Assembly: GCA_913049555.1 (NCBI GenBank)
Contig: CAJWYM010000016.1
Coordinates: 1-52,467 of the forward strand
Direction of reading: 5' to 3'
DNA length: 52,467 nucleotides
Source: an uncultured Opitutia bacterium
GTDB lineage: Bacteria > Verrucomicrobiota > Verrucomicrobiia > Opitutales > CAJWYM01
A program made the position numbers and the translations under genes. Below are positions 1 to 8,432 of this stretch, in pieces. Each line of letters starts with the position of its first letter. Positions within the stretch are counted from its first letter, which is position 1. The notes below the pieces were generated by a model. The model was not told the DNA's origin. It did no database searches and saw only the letters and a list, made by a program, of their open reading frames with translations.

Positions 1-348
<348 letters not shown>

Positions 349-460
349 GAAGAGCCTAATAATCCTGCGATTCTTAGACTAAGTACATCTATTTAAATAG
401 ACGTATTTATAATTTTTTATTTCAAAGGTTTTGACGATTTATTATTGAAATCGCACAAAG

Positions 461-476
461 TAGTTTTTCAAAGAAC
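461..476 (-). promoter_or_regulatory. boxA-like antitermination site in the rRNA leader
   Basis: On the minus strand, about 115 bases before the mature 16S start, the sequence reads GTTCTTTGAAAAACTA. This resembles the boxA element (TTCTTTGAAAACT type) of bacterial rRNA leaders, which recruits NusB/NusE for antitermination. The position in the leader is appropriate. The assignment is by pattern only. Confidence 0.5.
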
Positions 477-589
477 GTCGCTTATACAAGCGAAAGATTA
501 TTAGAACATCACTTTAAAAGAATCTCGTCAAACTATTTGTAAATTATTTTTACACATTATTTAAATTATTATTGATAAGTTACTTGTTA

Positions 590-620
590 ATTATAACAGC
601 AACTTAAGAGCTTAATTGAA
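590..620 (-). promoter_or_regulatory. candidate rRNA operon promoter
   Basis: A perfect TATAAT hexamer lies on the minus strand at 590-595, in an AT-rich tract about 240 bases upstream of the mature 16S 5' end. The matching -35 region is weak: TTCAAT-like sequence near 614-620, at 18-19 base spacing. A TTGACG hexamer at 526-531 has no good -10 at normal spacing. The 349-654 interval holds nothing else recognisable besides the boxA-like site; it is the leader and promoter region of the rrn operon. Confidence 0.4.
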
Positions 621-654
621 ATTCCGTTTTTTTATTTTTAGCTTAAAAAAAGAA

Positions 655-1941
655 TCAGTTTTTAACTTCTCGTAAAAGTTTTAGCTTTTTGAGAGCGAGT
701 TTATCTCCTCCTTCGATTGCTTTATTAAACCATTTTTCGGCAATCTTGTAATCTTGAGGAACTCCTTTACCGATCATAAATAAAACTCCCAAAAACCTTT
801 GAGCAATCGCATCCCCACTAACTGCTGCACGCTCATACCATTTAGCCGATTCTTTATAGTTTTGATCCATAATAGAATAACGACTCGCGATACTTTTCAT
901 GGCCTCAATATCTCCTGATTCCGCCTCTTTCAATAATCTCTCTGCAAAAGTCAAAACAGGTTCCTCGTCTTCGAAGTCAATCCTAGCTAAGGATGCATCT
1001 CCTAAAATTAGACTTTTAGGTGGACTGACATTCGAAATGTTGGCTGATTCAATTGAGTTGGATGGGATTGAATCGCGCTTTTTTAATAAGGCTTGTTGGG
1101 CTTGTTGGTATTCAGGCTTGTCTAACAGATTACTCAATGCTTTTTCAGCTTCTGCAAAATTTTGTGCAGCTGACAAGCGAAGAAAGGTGAGAGATTTTTG
1201 AAAATCTTGATTCACAAAATCACCTCGATGATAACACATCCCCATATAAAATTGACTTTGTGCATACCCGCCATCAGCAGATTTTTGCATCCAATAAATC
1301 GTTTTTTGCTCGTCGACTTCAACTCCAATGCCTTGACGATACGCAATCCCCATGCTAAAAGCTGCAATTGGAGAACCGTTATTTCCAGCTTCTCTTAGCA
1401 AACGAATGCCGTTGGAGCGGTTTACCTCCAATCCAATTCCAAATAAATGCATAGCACCCAGTAAACCTTTGGAAGTTTGATGATTCGCTTGAATCGCTCT
1501 TTTGTAATACATTGATGCAGATTGATAGTCTTTAGGAACTAGACTTGTAAAAAGTTCTGCCATGCAATAATTGGCAATCGGATCCCCACTATTTGCTAAA
1601 TTTTTTAAATTATTATCAATTGCTTTTTTAAAATGCTTCTTTGCTAATGAAGGAAAATTTGATTGCATTGCTAAGATCCCTTGATTAGCGAAACCAATCG
1701 GATGCATTTGAGCCGAAGATTTTAATGTCCAATTTTCAGCTAAGGGTTTTGAGATAACCGGAACCATCTCTCCAGTTCTATATAAAACTCCCAATACTCC
1801 CTGATAGTAAGCATCTCCTTGCTCTGCCTTGGATTGAATGTCATGCAAGGACTCAGACAATACATTTGAAATTTCTTGAATTGAAAAAAGAGAATTGAAG
1901 AGGGATAGAAGGGATACAAAAAGGGTAAATAATCTTTTCAT
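655..1941 (-). CDS. Exported Sel1-repeat protein
   Basis: The 428-residue product begins with a hydrophobic signal peptide (MKRLFTLFVSLLSLFNSLFS) and is otherwise built of Sel1-type TPR repeats. Repeats containing A-x-x-x-G and G-x-G-V-x-x-D patterns occur at roughly residues 115-265. Two to three more lie at about 340-425 (for example FLGVLFMIGKGVPQDYKIA). A linker at about 285-335 rich in Ser, Asn and acidic residues separates the two arrays. Sel1 repeats form alpha-solenoids that mediate protein-protein contacts; the partner here is unknown. It is the last gene before the rRNA operon, in the same orientation, and no clear terminator hairpin separates them. No catalytic domain is visible. 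Confidence 0.85.
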   Translation of the reverse strand: MKRLFTLFVSLLSLFNSLFSIQEISNVLSESLHDIQSKAEQGDAYYQGVLGVLYRTGEMVPVISKPLAENWTLKSSAQMHPIGFANQGILAMQSNFPSLAKKHFKKAIDNNLKNLANSGDPIANYCMAELFTSLVPKDYQSASMYYKRAIQANHQTSKGLLGAMHLFGIGLEVNRSNGIRLLREAGNNGSPIAAFSMGIAYRQGIGVEVDEQKTIYWMQKSADGGYAQSQFYMGMCYHRGDFVNQDFQKSLTFLRLSAAQNFAEAEKALSNLLDKPEYQQAQQALLKKRDSIPSNSIESANISNVSPPKSLILGDASLARIDFEDEEPVLTFAERLLKEAESGDIEAMKSIASRYSIMDQNYKESAKWYERAAVSGDAIAQRFLGVLFMIGKGVPQDYKIAEKWFNKAIEGGDKLALKKLKLLREVKN

Positions 1942-1994
1942 TATTTGTTCATAAATGAGAGGTCTGGAATTTCAAAATAAATCTTTAATTTTGG

Positions 1995-3863
1995 TCAGAG
2001 TCGGTTGATAATTTTGTGAGCAATAGTCTCTGGAGACAAATCGAACTTCTCTCTTAATTGACTGACATTGCTTCCATGCGGAATGAATTCATCGGGCCAT
2101 CCAATCATTAAAGTTGACTGTTGTAAATCTGCTTGTTGATAAAATTCAACTACCCCTGAACCAAAACCCCCACTCATTACATGATCTTCTAAAGTAACAA
2201 TCAGTTGGTGTTGTTCAGAATGAGCTCTTAATAATTGCTCATCTAGTGGTTTGGCAAATCGAGCATTTACCAAGGAAGTTGAAATTCCTTCATTTTCCAA
2301 AATTACAGCCACCTTTTCAGCGAGTTCCAACATAACCCCAAGTCCCCACAATGAAACCTTATCTCCTTGTTTGAGTTGACAAGCCTTGCCCAATTCTATG
2401 GGTTCTGGCTCTTCTTTAATTTGAATTCCATTACCGCTACCGCGAGGATATCTAACAAATGAAGGACCATCATGATCAAGACCGGTTTTTATCATATCAG
2501 CGAGTTCATCTTCATTAGAGGGGGCCATAATTACAGAACGGGGTAGACATCTGAGGTAGGAAATATCAAATAAACCATGATGAGTAGCCCCATCATTTGG
2601 AGACAAACCAGCTCGGTCCATACAGAAAAGAACTGGAAGATTTTGGAGATTGACATCATGCATTATAGGATCAAAAGCACGCTGTAAGAAAGTGGAATAA
2701 ATCCCACATACGGGCTTCAATCCACGGGAAGCTAACCCAGCTGCAAACAAAACGGCATGCTCCTCGGCAATCCCAACATCATAAAAACGATCTGGGATTT
2801 CCTTAGCGAACAAATTCAACCCAGTTCCACTAGGCATTGCAGCAGTTATTCCAACTATACGTTTGTCTTTTTTGGCTAATAGACTGAGTGTTTTTCCAAA
2901 TACATCTTGATATTTTGGAGCTTTACTTCCTCCCCCAGTGGAATCTCCTGTTTTTACATCATAAGGGCTAGCGCCATGAAATTTTTCAGGGTTTTTAATC
3001 GCAATTTCGTATCCATTTCCTTTCGTTGTTTTTACATGTAAAACAACAGGTTCATTCGATTCTTTAGCAAATTGCAAATAACTTTCTAATTGTTTCTGAT
3101 CATGACCATCAATTGGGCCGATATACCTCACTCCAAATTGTTCAAATAGACTGGAAGAAACTAAGAAGTCTTTTGCCTCTTTCTTTGCTTTAGATCCAAT
3201 CCTGACCAAAGATTCTCCTCCTGGTAATTTATTTAAAAACTGTTCTACATCATCATTTATTTTATTATAGATTGGGTTTGTTATAATATCATTTAAATAT
3301 TTGGAGATTGCTCCAACATTTTTGGCAATAGACCACTCGTTGTCGTTAAGAATTACAATCAATCTTTTAGTAGAAGATTTAATGTTATTCAATGCCTCCA
3401 ATGTAATGCCACAAGTAAAAGCGGCGTCTCCACAAACAGCAACTATATGCTCTTGACCATTTAAAATATCTCGAGCAGTTGCCATACCTAATGCAGCAGA
3501 GAGACAAGTTCCAGCATGACCTGCTCCATAACAATCGTATTCACTTTCATCCCTAGAGAGGAAACCACTCAATCCATCCTCTGTCCGGATTCCGTCAAAA
3601 CGTTTGTCATTTCTTCCAGTGAGTAACTTATGAACATACCCCTGATGTGCGACGTCGAATACAAAACGATCTTTGGGGCAATCAAAAACACGGTGCATTG
3701 CCATTGTGAGCTCAATCACCCCTAAATTAGGTCCTACATGCCCCCCATTTTTAGAAGTAACTGAAATGATTTTGTCACGAATTTCGTCACTTAGAACCTG
3801 AAGTTCTGGAAGACTAAGTTTCTTAACATCTTTTGGGCTTCTAATTGTCGATAATATACTCAT
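1995..3863 (-). CDS. dxs: 1-deoxy-D-xylulose-5-phosphate synthase
   Basis: DXS condenses pyruvate and glyceraldehyde 3-phosphate in a thiamine-diphosphate-dependent reaction, the first step of the MEP isoprenoid pathway. From the chosen ATG the protein is 622 residues, the usual length. Visible landmarks are GGHVGPNLG near 40, the HQGYVHKLLTGR block at about 73, a TPP-binding motif GDAAFTCG...LEALNN ending in ND at about 145-175, GPIDGHD at about 250 and the IAEEHAV block with the catalytic Glu at about 366-368. The frame is open six codons further (to 3881), but the family N-terminus fits the internal Met (MSILSTIRSPKDV). There is no clear Shine-Dalgarno. The usual neighbours xseB and ispA are not present. 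Confidence 0.96.
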   Translation of the reverse strand: MSILSTIRSPKDVKKLSLPELQVLSDEIRDKIISVTSKNGGHVGPNLGVIELTMAMHRVFDCPKDRFVFDVAHQGYVHKLLTGRNDKRFDGIRTEDGLSGFLSRDESEYDCYGAGHAGTCLSAALGMATARDILNGQEHIVAVCGDAAFTCGITLEALNNIKSSTKRLIVILNDNEWSIAKNVGAISKYLNDIITNPIYNKINDDVEQFLNKLPGGESLVRIGSKAKKEAKDFLVSSSLFEQFGVRYIGPIDGHDQKQLESYLQFAKESNEPVVLHVKTTKGNGYEIAIKNPEKFHGASPYDVKTGDSTGGGSKAPKYQDVFGKTLSLLAKKDKRIVGITAAMPSGTGLNLFAKEIPDRFYDVGIAEEHAVLFAAGLASRGLKPVCGIYSTFLQRAFDPIMHDVNLQNLPVLFCMDRAGLSPNDGATHHGLFDISYLRCLPRSVIMAPSNEDELADMIKTGLDHDGPSFVRYPRGSGNGIQIKEEPEPIELGKACQLKQGDKVSLWGLGVMLELAEKVAVILENEGISTSLVNARFAKPLDEQLLRAHSEQHQLIVTLEDHVMSGGFGSGVVEFYQQADLQQSTLMIGWPDEFIPHGSNVSQLREKFDLSPETIAHKIINRL

Positions 3864-3989
3864 CTGTCTGAATCTAAACAAACAACAGTAGACACCTTGA
3901 TCGAGACCATCAAGATTAATAAAAATTAGAATTTCAAAAATTTAACAAAGAACCCGTAGCGATCAATAATTTCAAAAAGTAGTCTTCAA

Positions 3990-4166
3990 CTAATTTCCAG
4001 GATTTATAGTAATACGGGGTAAAAAATCAGTTCTGTAAGAATACAAGTTTTCAGCTCCCTCAAGAAAACCACTAAAGCTGCTTTTTAAATCATCTGAAAT
4101 ATTCAAAGCTCCTGCTTGGATGTTACTTTGAATTGCCAAAACATCATTATCAAATTCATTATTCAT
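3990..4166 (-). CDS. Small hypothetical ORF, 58 residues
   Basis: An ATG-initiated frame between dxs and the DUF697 gene encodes MNNEFDNDVLAIQSNIQAG, continues acidic and polar, and ends ...PRITINPGN. I do not recognise it. It has no signal peptide or membrane segment and no convincing ribosome-binding site. A TTGACT hexamer lies on the same strand about 55-60 bases upstream, so a transcript is possible. The remainder of the 3864-4377 gap is very AT-rich and shows nothing else. It could be a real small protein or a chance frame. Confidence 0.3.
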   Translation of the reverse strand: MNNEFDNDVLAIQSNIQAGALNISDDLKSSFSGFLEGAENLYSYRTDFLPRITINPGN

Positions 4167-4377
4167 ATTAGATCATTGTAGATTCATTTATAGATTTGTA
4201 AAAATACAATCCTATAGGGTGTAGAAGAAGTCAAATTACTCAATTAGAACAAATAAATGGATCATAAAAAAAAATCAATTAATAGGGGAATAAGTAATTT
4301 GTATACTACTAATAAACAATAAAAAGTGGAAACTTAAAATTAATATATAAATCAATAAAGTATATAAAGATTAGTAA

Positions 4378-4884
4378 TTAATCTGATTCTCCTAAAGTTT
4401 TATCTTTTATATCCTGAGATACTATTTGTCCGGATTTAAACTCTTTAATAAAATGTTTTTTCATCAATTCGGCATCAAAATCAAGAAAAGTTCCACCAGA
4501 TTCAAAATGCGTAATAAATACCCTACCAACAGCATAAGTAGAAGCACCAGCAATTACAGGTAAAGTCAACATTCCGCTTAAAGATCCGACTACCGGAAAT
4601 ACTTTTATTATGCTGGCAATCGGCCCTCCAACAAATGCAGTCGTACCAACACTTCCAGCAAGGGAAGCAATCAAACTTTTAGCTCTATTTTCAGAAAATT
4701 TGAGGCCATATACGTATGACATCTCGCTCAACATTTTTATCTGAACAGCTGCTACACCAGCAACGTCTACAAAAGGAACCGGTAAAAATGCAGATCCTAT
4801 AGCCCATAACATATTGGACTTCACAACTTTGTTGGCTTGAATAATTTTAGGTTCGTCAGATCGAACAACTTTTCGGGCACTCAT
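4378..4884 (-). CDS. DUF697 family membrane protein
   Basis: The 168-residue protein has the DUF697 (YcjF/GTPase-associated) pattern: a hydrophobic Pro-rich entry AIGSAFLPVPFVDVAGVAAVQIKML at about 29-53, a central YGLKFSENRAKSL helix, then Gly-rich hydrophobic segments at about 73-122 and a charged C-terminal tail. In other proteins this domain is attached to, or encoded next to, an Era/YcjX-like GTPase and associates with the membrane. Here it stands alone: neither neighbour is a GTPase. It diverges from the transposase-like gene at 4978. The start is the only ATG at the head of the frame. The function in this organism cannot be told from sequence. Confidence 0.7.
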   Translation of the reverse strand: MSARKVVRSDEPKIIQANKVVKSNMLWAIGSAFLPVPFVDVAGVAAVQIKMLSEMSYVYGLKFSENRAKSLIASLAGSVGTTAFVGGPIASIIKVFPVVGSLSGMLTLPVIAGASTYAVGRVFITHFESGGTFLDFDAELMKKHFIKEFKSGQIVSQDIKDKTLGESD

Positions 4885-4929
4885 TTACTGTAGGTAAAAT
4901 GGAAAGGGTTGTAATTTGACTTGACAATA

Positions 4930-4958
4930 TTGACAAACAACACAAATACAACTATATT
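4930..4958 (+). promoter_or_regulatory. Strong sigma70-type promoter
   Basis: TTGACA at 4930-4935 and TATATT at 4953-4958 are separated by exactly 17 bases. Transcription would start near 4965, leaving a leader of only about 13 bases before the ATG at 4978. This excludes the more upstream in-frame start at 4921, which would lie inside the promoter. A second TTGACA occurs at 4921-4926. Confidence 0.75.
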
Positions 4959-4977
4959 TTTTTTACCCTACTCCCTT

Positions 4978-5337
4978 ATGTCTAAAAACTCCACATCCCC
5001 ACTTATACACCCGAATGCAACCACCTCTACAGCGATCCGATTTGCTATACAATCAGCTCCTAAAGAGATAACGAACAGCGAACTTGCAAGAAGGTTTGAT
5101 GTAAGTCCGACAACAATTTCTAGATGGCGAAGAAGAGAATCTATACAAGATAGAAGTTGTGCTCCAAAAAATCATGGACGTAGAAAACTCACTGATAAAA
5201 ATATCAAACAAATTGTTCGGACTCGTAAAAGTAAAAAGTTGGGTTTAGATCCACTCAATCATTATATTAAAGAAAAATTTGAAATAGACATTTCTAGGGC
5301 TCGACTAGCTCAAATTTTAAAGGAGTTCTGCAAATAA
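4978..5337 (+). CDS. Truncated IS481-type transposase N-terminus or domesticated HTH protein
   Basis: The 119-residue protein contains a helix-turn-helix (ELARRFDVSPTTISRWRRR, about residues 35-53) followed by the IQDRS motif and a second helical region ending in SRARLAQILKEF. This matches the DNA-binding N-terminal part of a subgroup of IS481-family transposases (ELA..YGINP.TV.KWR.R..VEDR). The DDE catalytic (rve) domain is entirely missing; the frame ends at a TAA just where that domain should begin. No inverted repeats or transposase remnant follow. The start is fixed by the promoter at 4930-4958. It may be a relic, or a DNA-binding protein retained for regulation. Confidence 0.65.
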   Translation: MSKNSTSPLIHPNATTSTAIRFAIQSAPKEITNSELARRFDVSPTTISRWRRRESIQDRSCAPKNHGRRKLTDKNIKQIVRTRKSKKLGLDPLNHYIKEKFEIDISRARLAQILKEFCK

Positions 5338-5367
5338 TTTTAAAATTCAAGCAGCCTCCTTTTTATT

Positions 5368-5408
5368 AAAAAATCCTCCGTTTAAAATTTTACTAAAAAG
5401 GATTTTTT
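5368..5408 (+). terminator. Terminator-like hairpin overlapping the next gene's start
   Basis: AAAAAATCCT at 5368-5377 is perfectly complementary to AGGATTTTTT at 5399-5408, with a 21-base loop and a T run in the right arm. It lies just after the transposase-like gene and could end its transcript. The right arm also contains the AAGGA and TTG start codon of the next gene. The large loop makes a factor-independent terminator only moderately convincing. Confidence 0.5.
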
Positions 5409-6903
5409 GATTACTTACAAATTTTCTACCTGTGTTTTTGTTCGAGGGATTGGAATTTTGTACAGTATTGCTTTTATAAGTTTGTGGTCTCAGTGCGATG
5501 GATTGTTTTTGCAAAATGGAATCTATCCAATCCAAGAATATTTAAAAGAAATTCTAGTTTACAAGGAACAAAATTTAGAAAATTTTCATACTTGGCAATT
5601 AGCTCCTTCGGTATTTTGGTTTGAAGACTCGGATACCATGGTTCAAGTCGTTTTGCTCTTAGGACTCATCTCTTCAGTATTTCTGATTATAGGAATTACT
5701 CCAAAGATAAGTGCAATTCTGTCATGGGTGTCTTACCTTTCATTTTGCACGGGCGCTCCTGTATTTCTAAATTTCCAATGGGACAATTTACTTCTTGAAG
5801 CAGGATTTCTCACAATCTTTGTGTGTCCTACAACCCTTTTTTATAAGAACAAAAATCCATCCCCGATTTGGAGATGGCTTGTCTATTTTCTTGTATTTCG
5901 ACTATTGATAGAATCTAGTATTTTGAAACTTGTCAGTTCAGACGCATATGGAATAAATAATTGGAAGAACTTTACCGCTCTAAATTATCATTTTTTTACT
6001 CAACCAATACCCCATATCGGAAGTTGGTATGCTCACCATCTTCCTGAATGGATTAAAAAAGTGAGCATTTTCATGATGTTTATTATACAAGGAATTCTTC
6101 CATTCTTTCAATTTACCACACCCTTTCTTAAAAAAGTGGCATTTTTTGGAATTACTACATTCATGATTTTAATCCTTTTAACTGGAAATTACGGATTTTT
6201 CAATTTAACAACCATCATTTTATGCTTTCCATTAATAGACGATCCCTTCATTGAAAAATTTTACCTTTTTTTTAAAAGAAAAAACAAAAATCAGATAAAG
6301 AACTATGACAAATCAGATCCTTTCAAGAAAAATAGATTCACTTCCCAAGTCGTACTCTTTATTTTCGCAGGATTTTTGATTTTTAAAAGCTCTTTTGATT
6401 TTTTTGACTGTGTAGGATTGCCTATTCAAAAGCCAAATTGGTTTTTTAAAATTGATAATTTTCGAATTATTAATAGCTATGGACTTTTTAGGGTAGTCAC
6501 AACAGAAAGACCTGAGATTCTAATTGAGGGAAGTAAGGATGGGAAAAAATGGGAGAAATTTTATTTTAAATATAAAACTAGCTCAGAAAAAGAAATCAGC
6601 AACTTTTTGTTCCCTCACATGCCGCGGCTAGATTGGCAGATGTGGTTTGCAGCAATCCAATATCAGTCCAGCAAACAATTGCCTCATTGGTTCATACGTT
6701 TCACGAACAAAATATCTATAGGTGAACAAGACGTATTGAATTTGCTTGAGAAATATCCAGAACCCATTGATAAAATTAAATATCTAAGGATCACTCTTGA
6801 AAAATTTACATTTTCAGACAGCTTCGACAAATCTCATTTGAGGTGGTGGTGGAGAAAAAACAAACTTCATGAGTATACAATCCACATGAAGTTGAATAAT
6901 TAA
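5407..6903 (+). CDS. Lipase maturation factor (LMF1) family membrane protein
   Basis: The 498-residue protein has about six to eight hydrophobic segments in its first 350 residues and a soluble C-terminal part. The diagnostic C-terminal blocks are RPEILIEGSKDGKKWEKFYFKY and PHMPRLDWQMWFAAIQYQ, followed by a run ending HLRWWWRKNKLHEYTI. The N-terminal FLNFQWDNLLLEAGFL and the Gly-Ile-Asn-Asn-Trp loop also fit. In vertebrates LMF1 is an ER protein needed for folding secreted lipases; the role of the bacterial homologues is not established. The start is taken as TTG at 5407 because an in-frame TAA lies at 5383 and no ATG occurs before residue 79. AAGGA sits four to five bases upstream, inside the hairpin at 5368-5408. 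Confidence 0.85.
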   Translation: MITYKFSTCVFVRGIGILYSIAFISLWSQCDGLFLQNGIYPIQEYLKEILVYKEQNLENFHTWQLAPSVFWFEDSDTMVQVVLLLGLISSVFLIIGITPKISAILSWVSYLSFCTGAPVFLNFQWDNLLLEAGFLTIFVCPTTLFYKNKNPSPIWRWLVYFLVFRLLIESSILKLVSSDAYGINNWKNFTALNYHFFTQPIPHIGSWYAHHLPEWIKKVSIFMMFIIQGILPFFQFTTPFLKKVAFFGITTFMILILLTGNYGFFNLTTIILCFPLIDDPFIEKFYLFFKRKNKNQIKNYDKSDPFKKNRFTSQVVLFIFAGFLIFKSSFDFFDCVGLPIQKPNWFFKIDNFRIINSYGLFRVVTTERPEILIEGSKDGKKWEKFYFKYKTSSEKEISNFLFPHMPRLDWQMWFAAIQYQSSKQLPHWFIRFTNKISIGEQDVLNLLEKYPEPIDKIKYLRITLEKFTFSDSFDKSHLRWWWRKNKLHEYTIHMKLNN

Positions 6904-7025
6904 TCCTCACAAATAAGCGCTTTTGTTACAGACAATAGTAGTAAAAGAATCATAAAAAAAATCACTCTCCTTGAGGAAATGCTAATTTTTAATAGTCAAC
7001 ACCCATAAAATAGACTGATATGAAA

Positions 7026-7274
7026 TTAAGATTCATCTATTTTATCCGCTTTTTTCATTGAATTCAAATTTCTTTCGGAACCCTTTCCACGAAAGTTCTT
7101 AACTTCAGAAAACATTTTTCGAAAAGTAAGAATCACTGCAGGCTCCTTTCCAAGCCAACGCATAATGAAATAAGTCGGTATTAAAAAGCAGAGCAAAACA
7201 AAAAACAAACCCCCAGAGAAAATTATTAAAGCTAAAATGAAAAAACAAAAAAGCAGTTGCAAAATTGTCCTCAT
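7026..7274 (-). CDS. Small membrane protein, 82 residues
   Basis: The first 45 residues form one long or two closely spaced membrane helices (LLFCFFILALIIFSGGLFFV and LLCFLIPTYFIMRWLG), followed by a basic, hydrophilic tail. It starts 12 bases after the stop of the PII-like gene, in the same direction, so it may be the third gene of the DUF1538 unit. I recognise no family. A link to the transporter is only suggested by position. Confidence 0.6.
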   Translation of the reverse strand: MRTILQLLFCFFILALIIFSGGLFFVLLCFLIPTYFIMRWLGKEPAVILTFRKMFSEVKNFRGKGSERNLNSMKKADKIDES

Positions 7275-7286
7275 AAATCAGAAAAA

Positions 7287-8432
7287 CTAACCTAAGTAGG
7301 TCAATGCCTTGGATACAGGTATAACATAAAAACAAACTTCTGAAATGTTAGAGTCAACCGCTCTCTTTTTGATAGCATCTTTGATAAAGTCTACTTTATC
7401 TGGCGCAATCGCTAAATGAATAAAACCCCATTCCTTATTTACCTGATTTCTATCCGCACCTTTTTCTGACTCAGCATCCTTGATAGAACCAAAACCAACA
7501 CTTGCAGCTGGAGCCCCTGCCTCAAGTGCAGCCTCAATAAGAGCATCACTTTGGTCTCTTGGGGTAATACAAGTAAGACTCACTAAATTTTCCAAAAAAA
7601 CAGGCTCATTTTTCTTGTCTTTAGAATCAAACTCCTCATTTTCTCTCTTTCTCCAATCACGATTTCCCTTAAGTTCATCCATCGCCGCGATTAATTGCTG
7701 CATACTGGCAGTGTGAGTTGTCTCCTCCTTAACACCTGGAAGGTTTATATAAGCTTTATTGACTGGAGTTGTGTATAAAAATCCACGTCCTGGATCCGTT
7801 ATGCGACCCGCTTTTGCCATTTGAGAAAACACCAGATCTAGGTCCGTATCATCTACCACCACTTGCACAAACTCTTTTTCAGCAGTCTTAGTAAGTCTGA
7901 GCAATGGAATCTTGTCCCGCACTCCTCTACCCTCAGCAAATGTAACTACTGGTCCATGAGCACCGCTGTGGATTGCTCCTTTTGCCATTAGGTCAGCGCC
8001 CCCACGTTCAATAATACACATGATACTACTTAAATTGTTAGAATGATCCGAATTGGATAAATTAATAGAATTCTCCTCTTCACTAGCAGTCCAAACAGGA
8101 TAGTTGTTAGAATGATCAATTTCATCGCAAGGAATACTATAAATGAGTCCTTGTCCAGCAGCGTTCATCTTGGAAACCTCAATTACTTTTTCAAAGAAAT
8201 GATTGATATGACAATCAGGAACTAGAATTTGCATGGACTCCAACTCTGGTGAAGGTGCAGGGAAAATTTTAGTAAACCAAGCTCCCTCTTGCACCTGAGA
8301 ACCTCGAGCAGTGATTCGAACCACATTCCGGGCCCCTAAACTGTTAATCAACTTAACAACAGAGGTCCTCATGTGCTTTGGAACGATAACAAAAACTAGA
8401 GAAATCTTATTTTTTTGTGTGAACGAGCTCAT
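7287..8432 (-). CDS. Triple PII-like domain protein, partner of DUF1538 transporter
   Basis: The 381-residue protein appears to hold three ferredoxin-like, PII-related domains at about residues 9-102, 136-225 and 283-375. Each opens with a hydrophobic strand (SLVFVIVPK, SSIMCIIER, LVSLTCITP), is followed by a helix ending in Gly-Ala-His/Arg or Gly-Ala-Pro, and ends with a PII-style strand (GQGLIYSIP, GRGFLYTTPV, VCFYVIPVS). The second domain keeps the PII-like AGRITDPGRGFLYTTPV ending. PII proteins sense ATP/ADP, 2-oxoglutarate or other small ligands and control transporters and enzymes. The ATG overlaps the stop of the DUF1538 gene (TAATG), so synthesis of both is coupled. Regulation of that membrane protein is inferred from this linkage. 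Confidence 0.75.
   Translation of the reverse strand: MSSFTQKNKISLVFVIVPKHMRTSVVKLINSLGARNVVRITARGSQVQEGAWFTKIFPAPSPELESMQILVPDCHINHFFEKVIEVSKMNAAGQGLIYSIPCDEIDHSNNYPVWTASEEENSINLSNSDHSNNLSSIMCIIERGGADLMAKGAIHSGAHGPVVTFAEGRGVRDKIPLLRLTKTAEKEFVQVVVDDTDLDLVFSQMAKAGRITDPGRGFLYTTPVNKAYINLPGVKEETTHTASMQQLIAAMDELKGNRDWRKRENEEFDSKDKKNEPVFLENLVSLTCITPRDQSDALIEAALEAGAPAASVGFGSIKDAESEKGADRNQVNKEWGFIHLAIAPDKVDFIKDAIKKRAVDSNISEVCFYVIPVSKALTYLG

Noticed and set aside
3864-4377. xseB or ispA next to dxs
   Set aside because: The short frame here does not resemble exonuclease VII small subunit or farnesyl diphosphate synthase.
7105-7335. Second minus-strand ORF of 76 codons overlapping the 82-residue membrane protein
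   Set aside because: It overlaps both neighbouring genes in another frame and has no ribosome-binding site.
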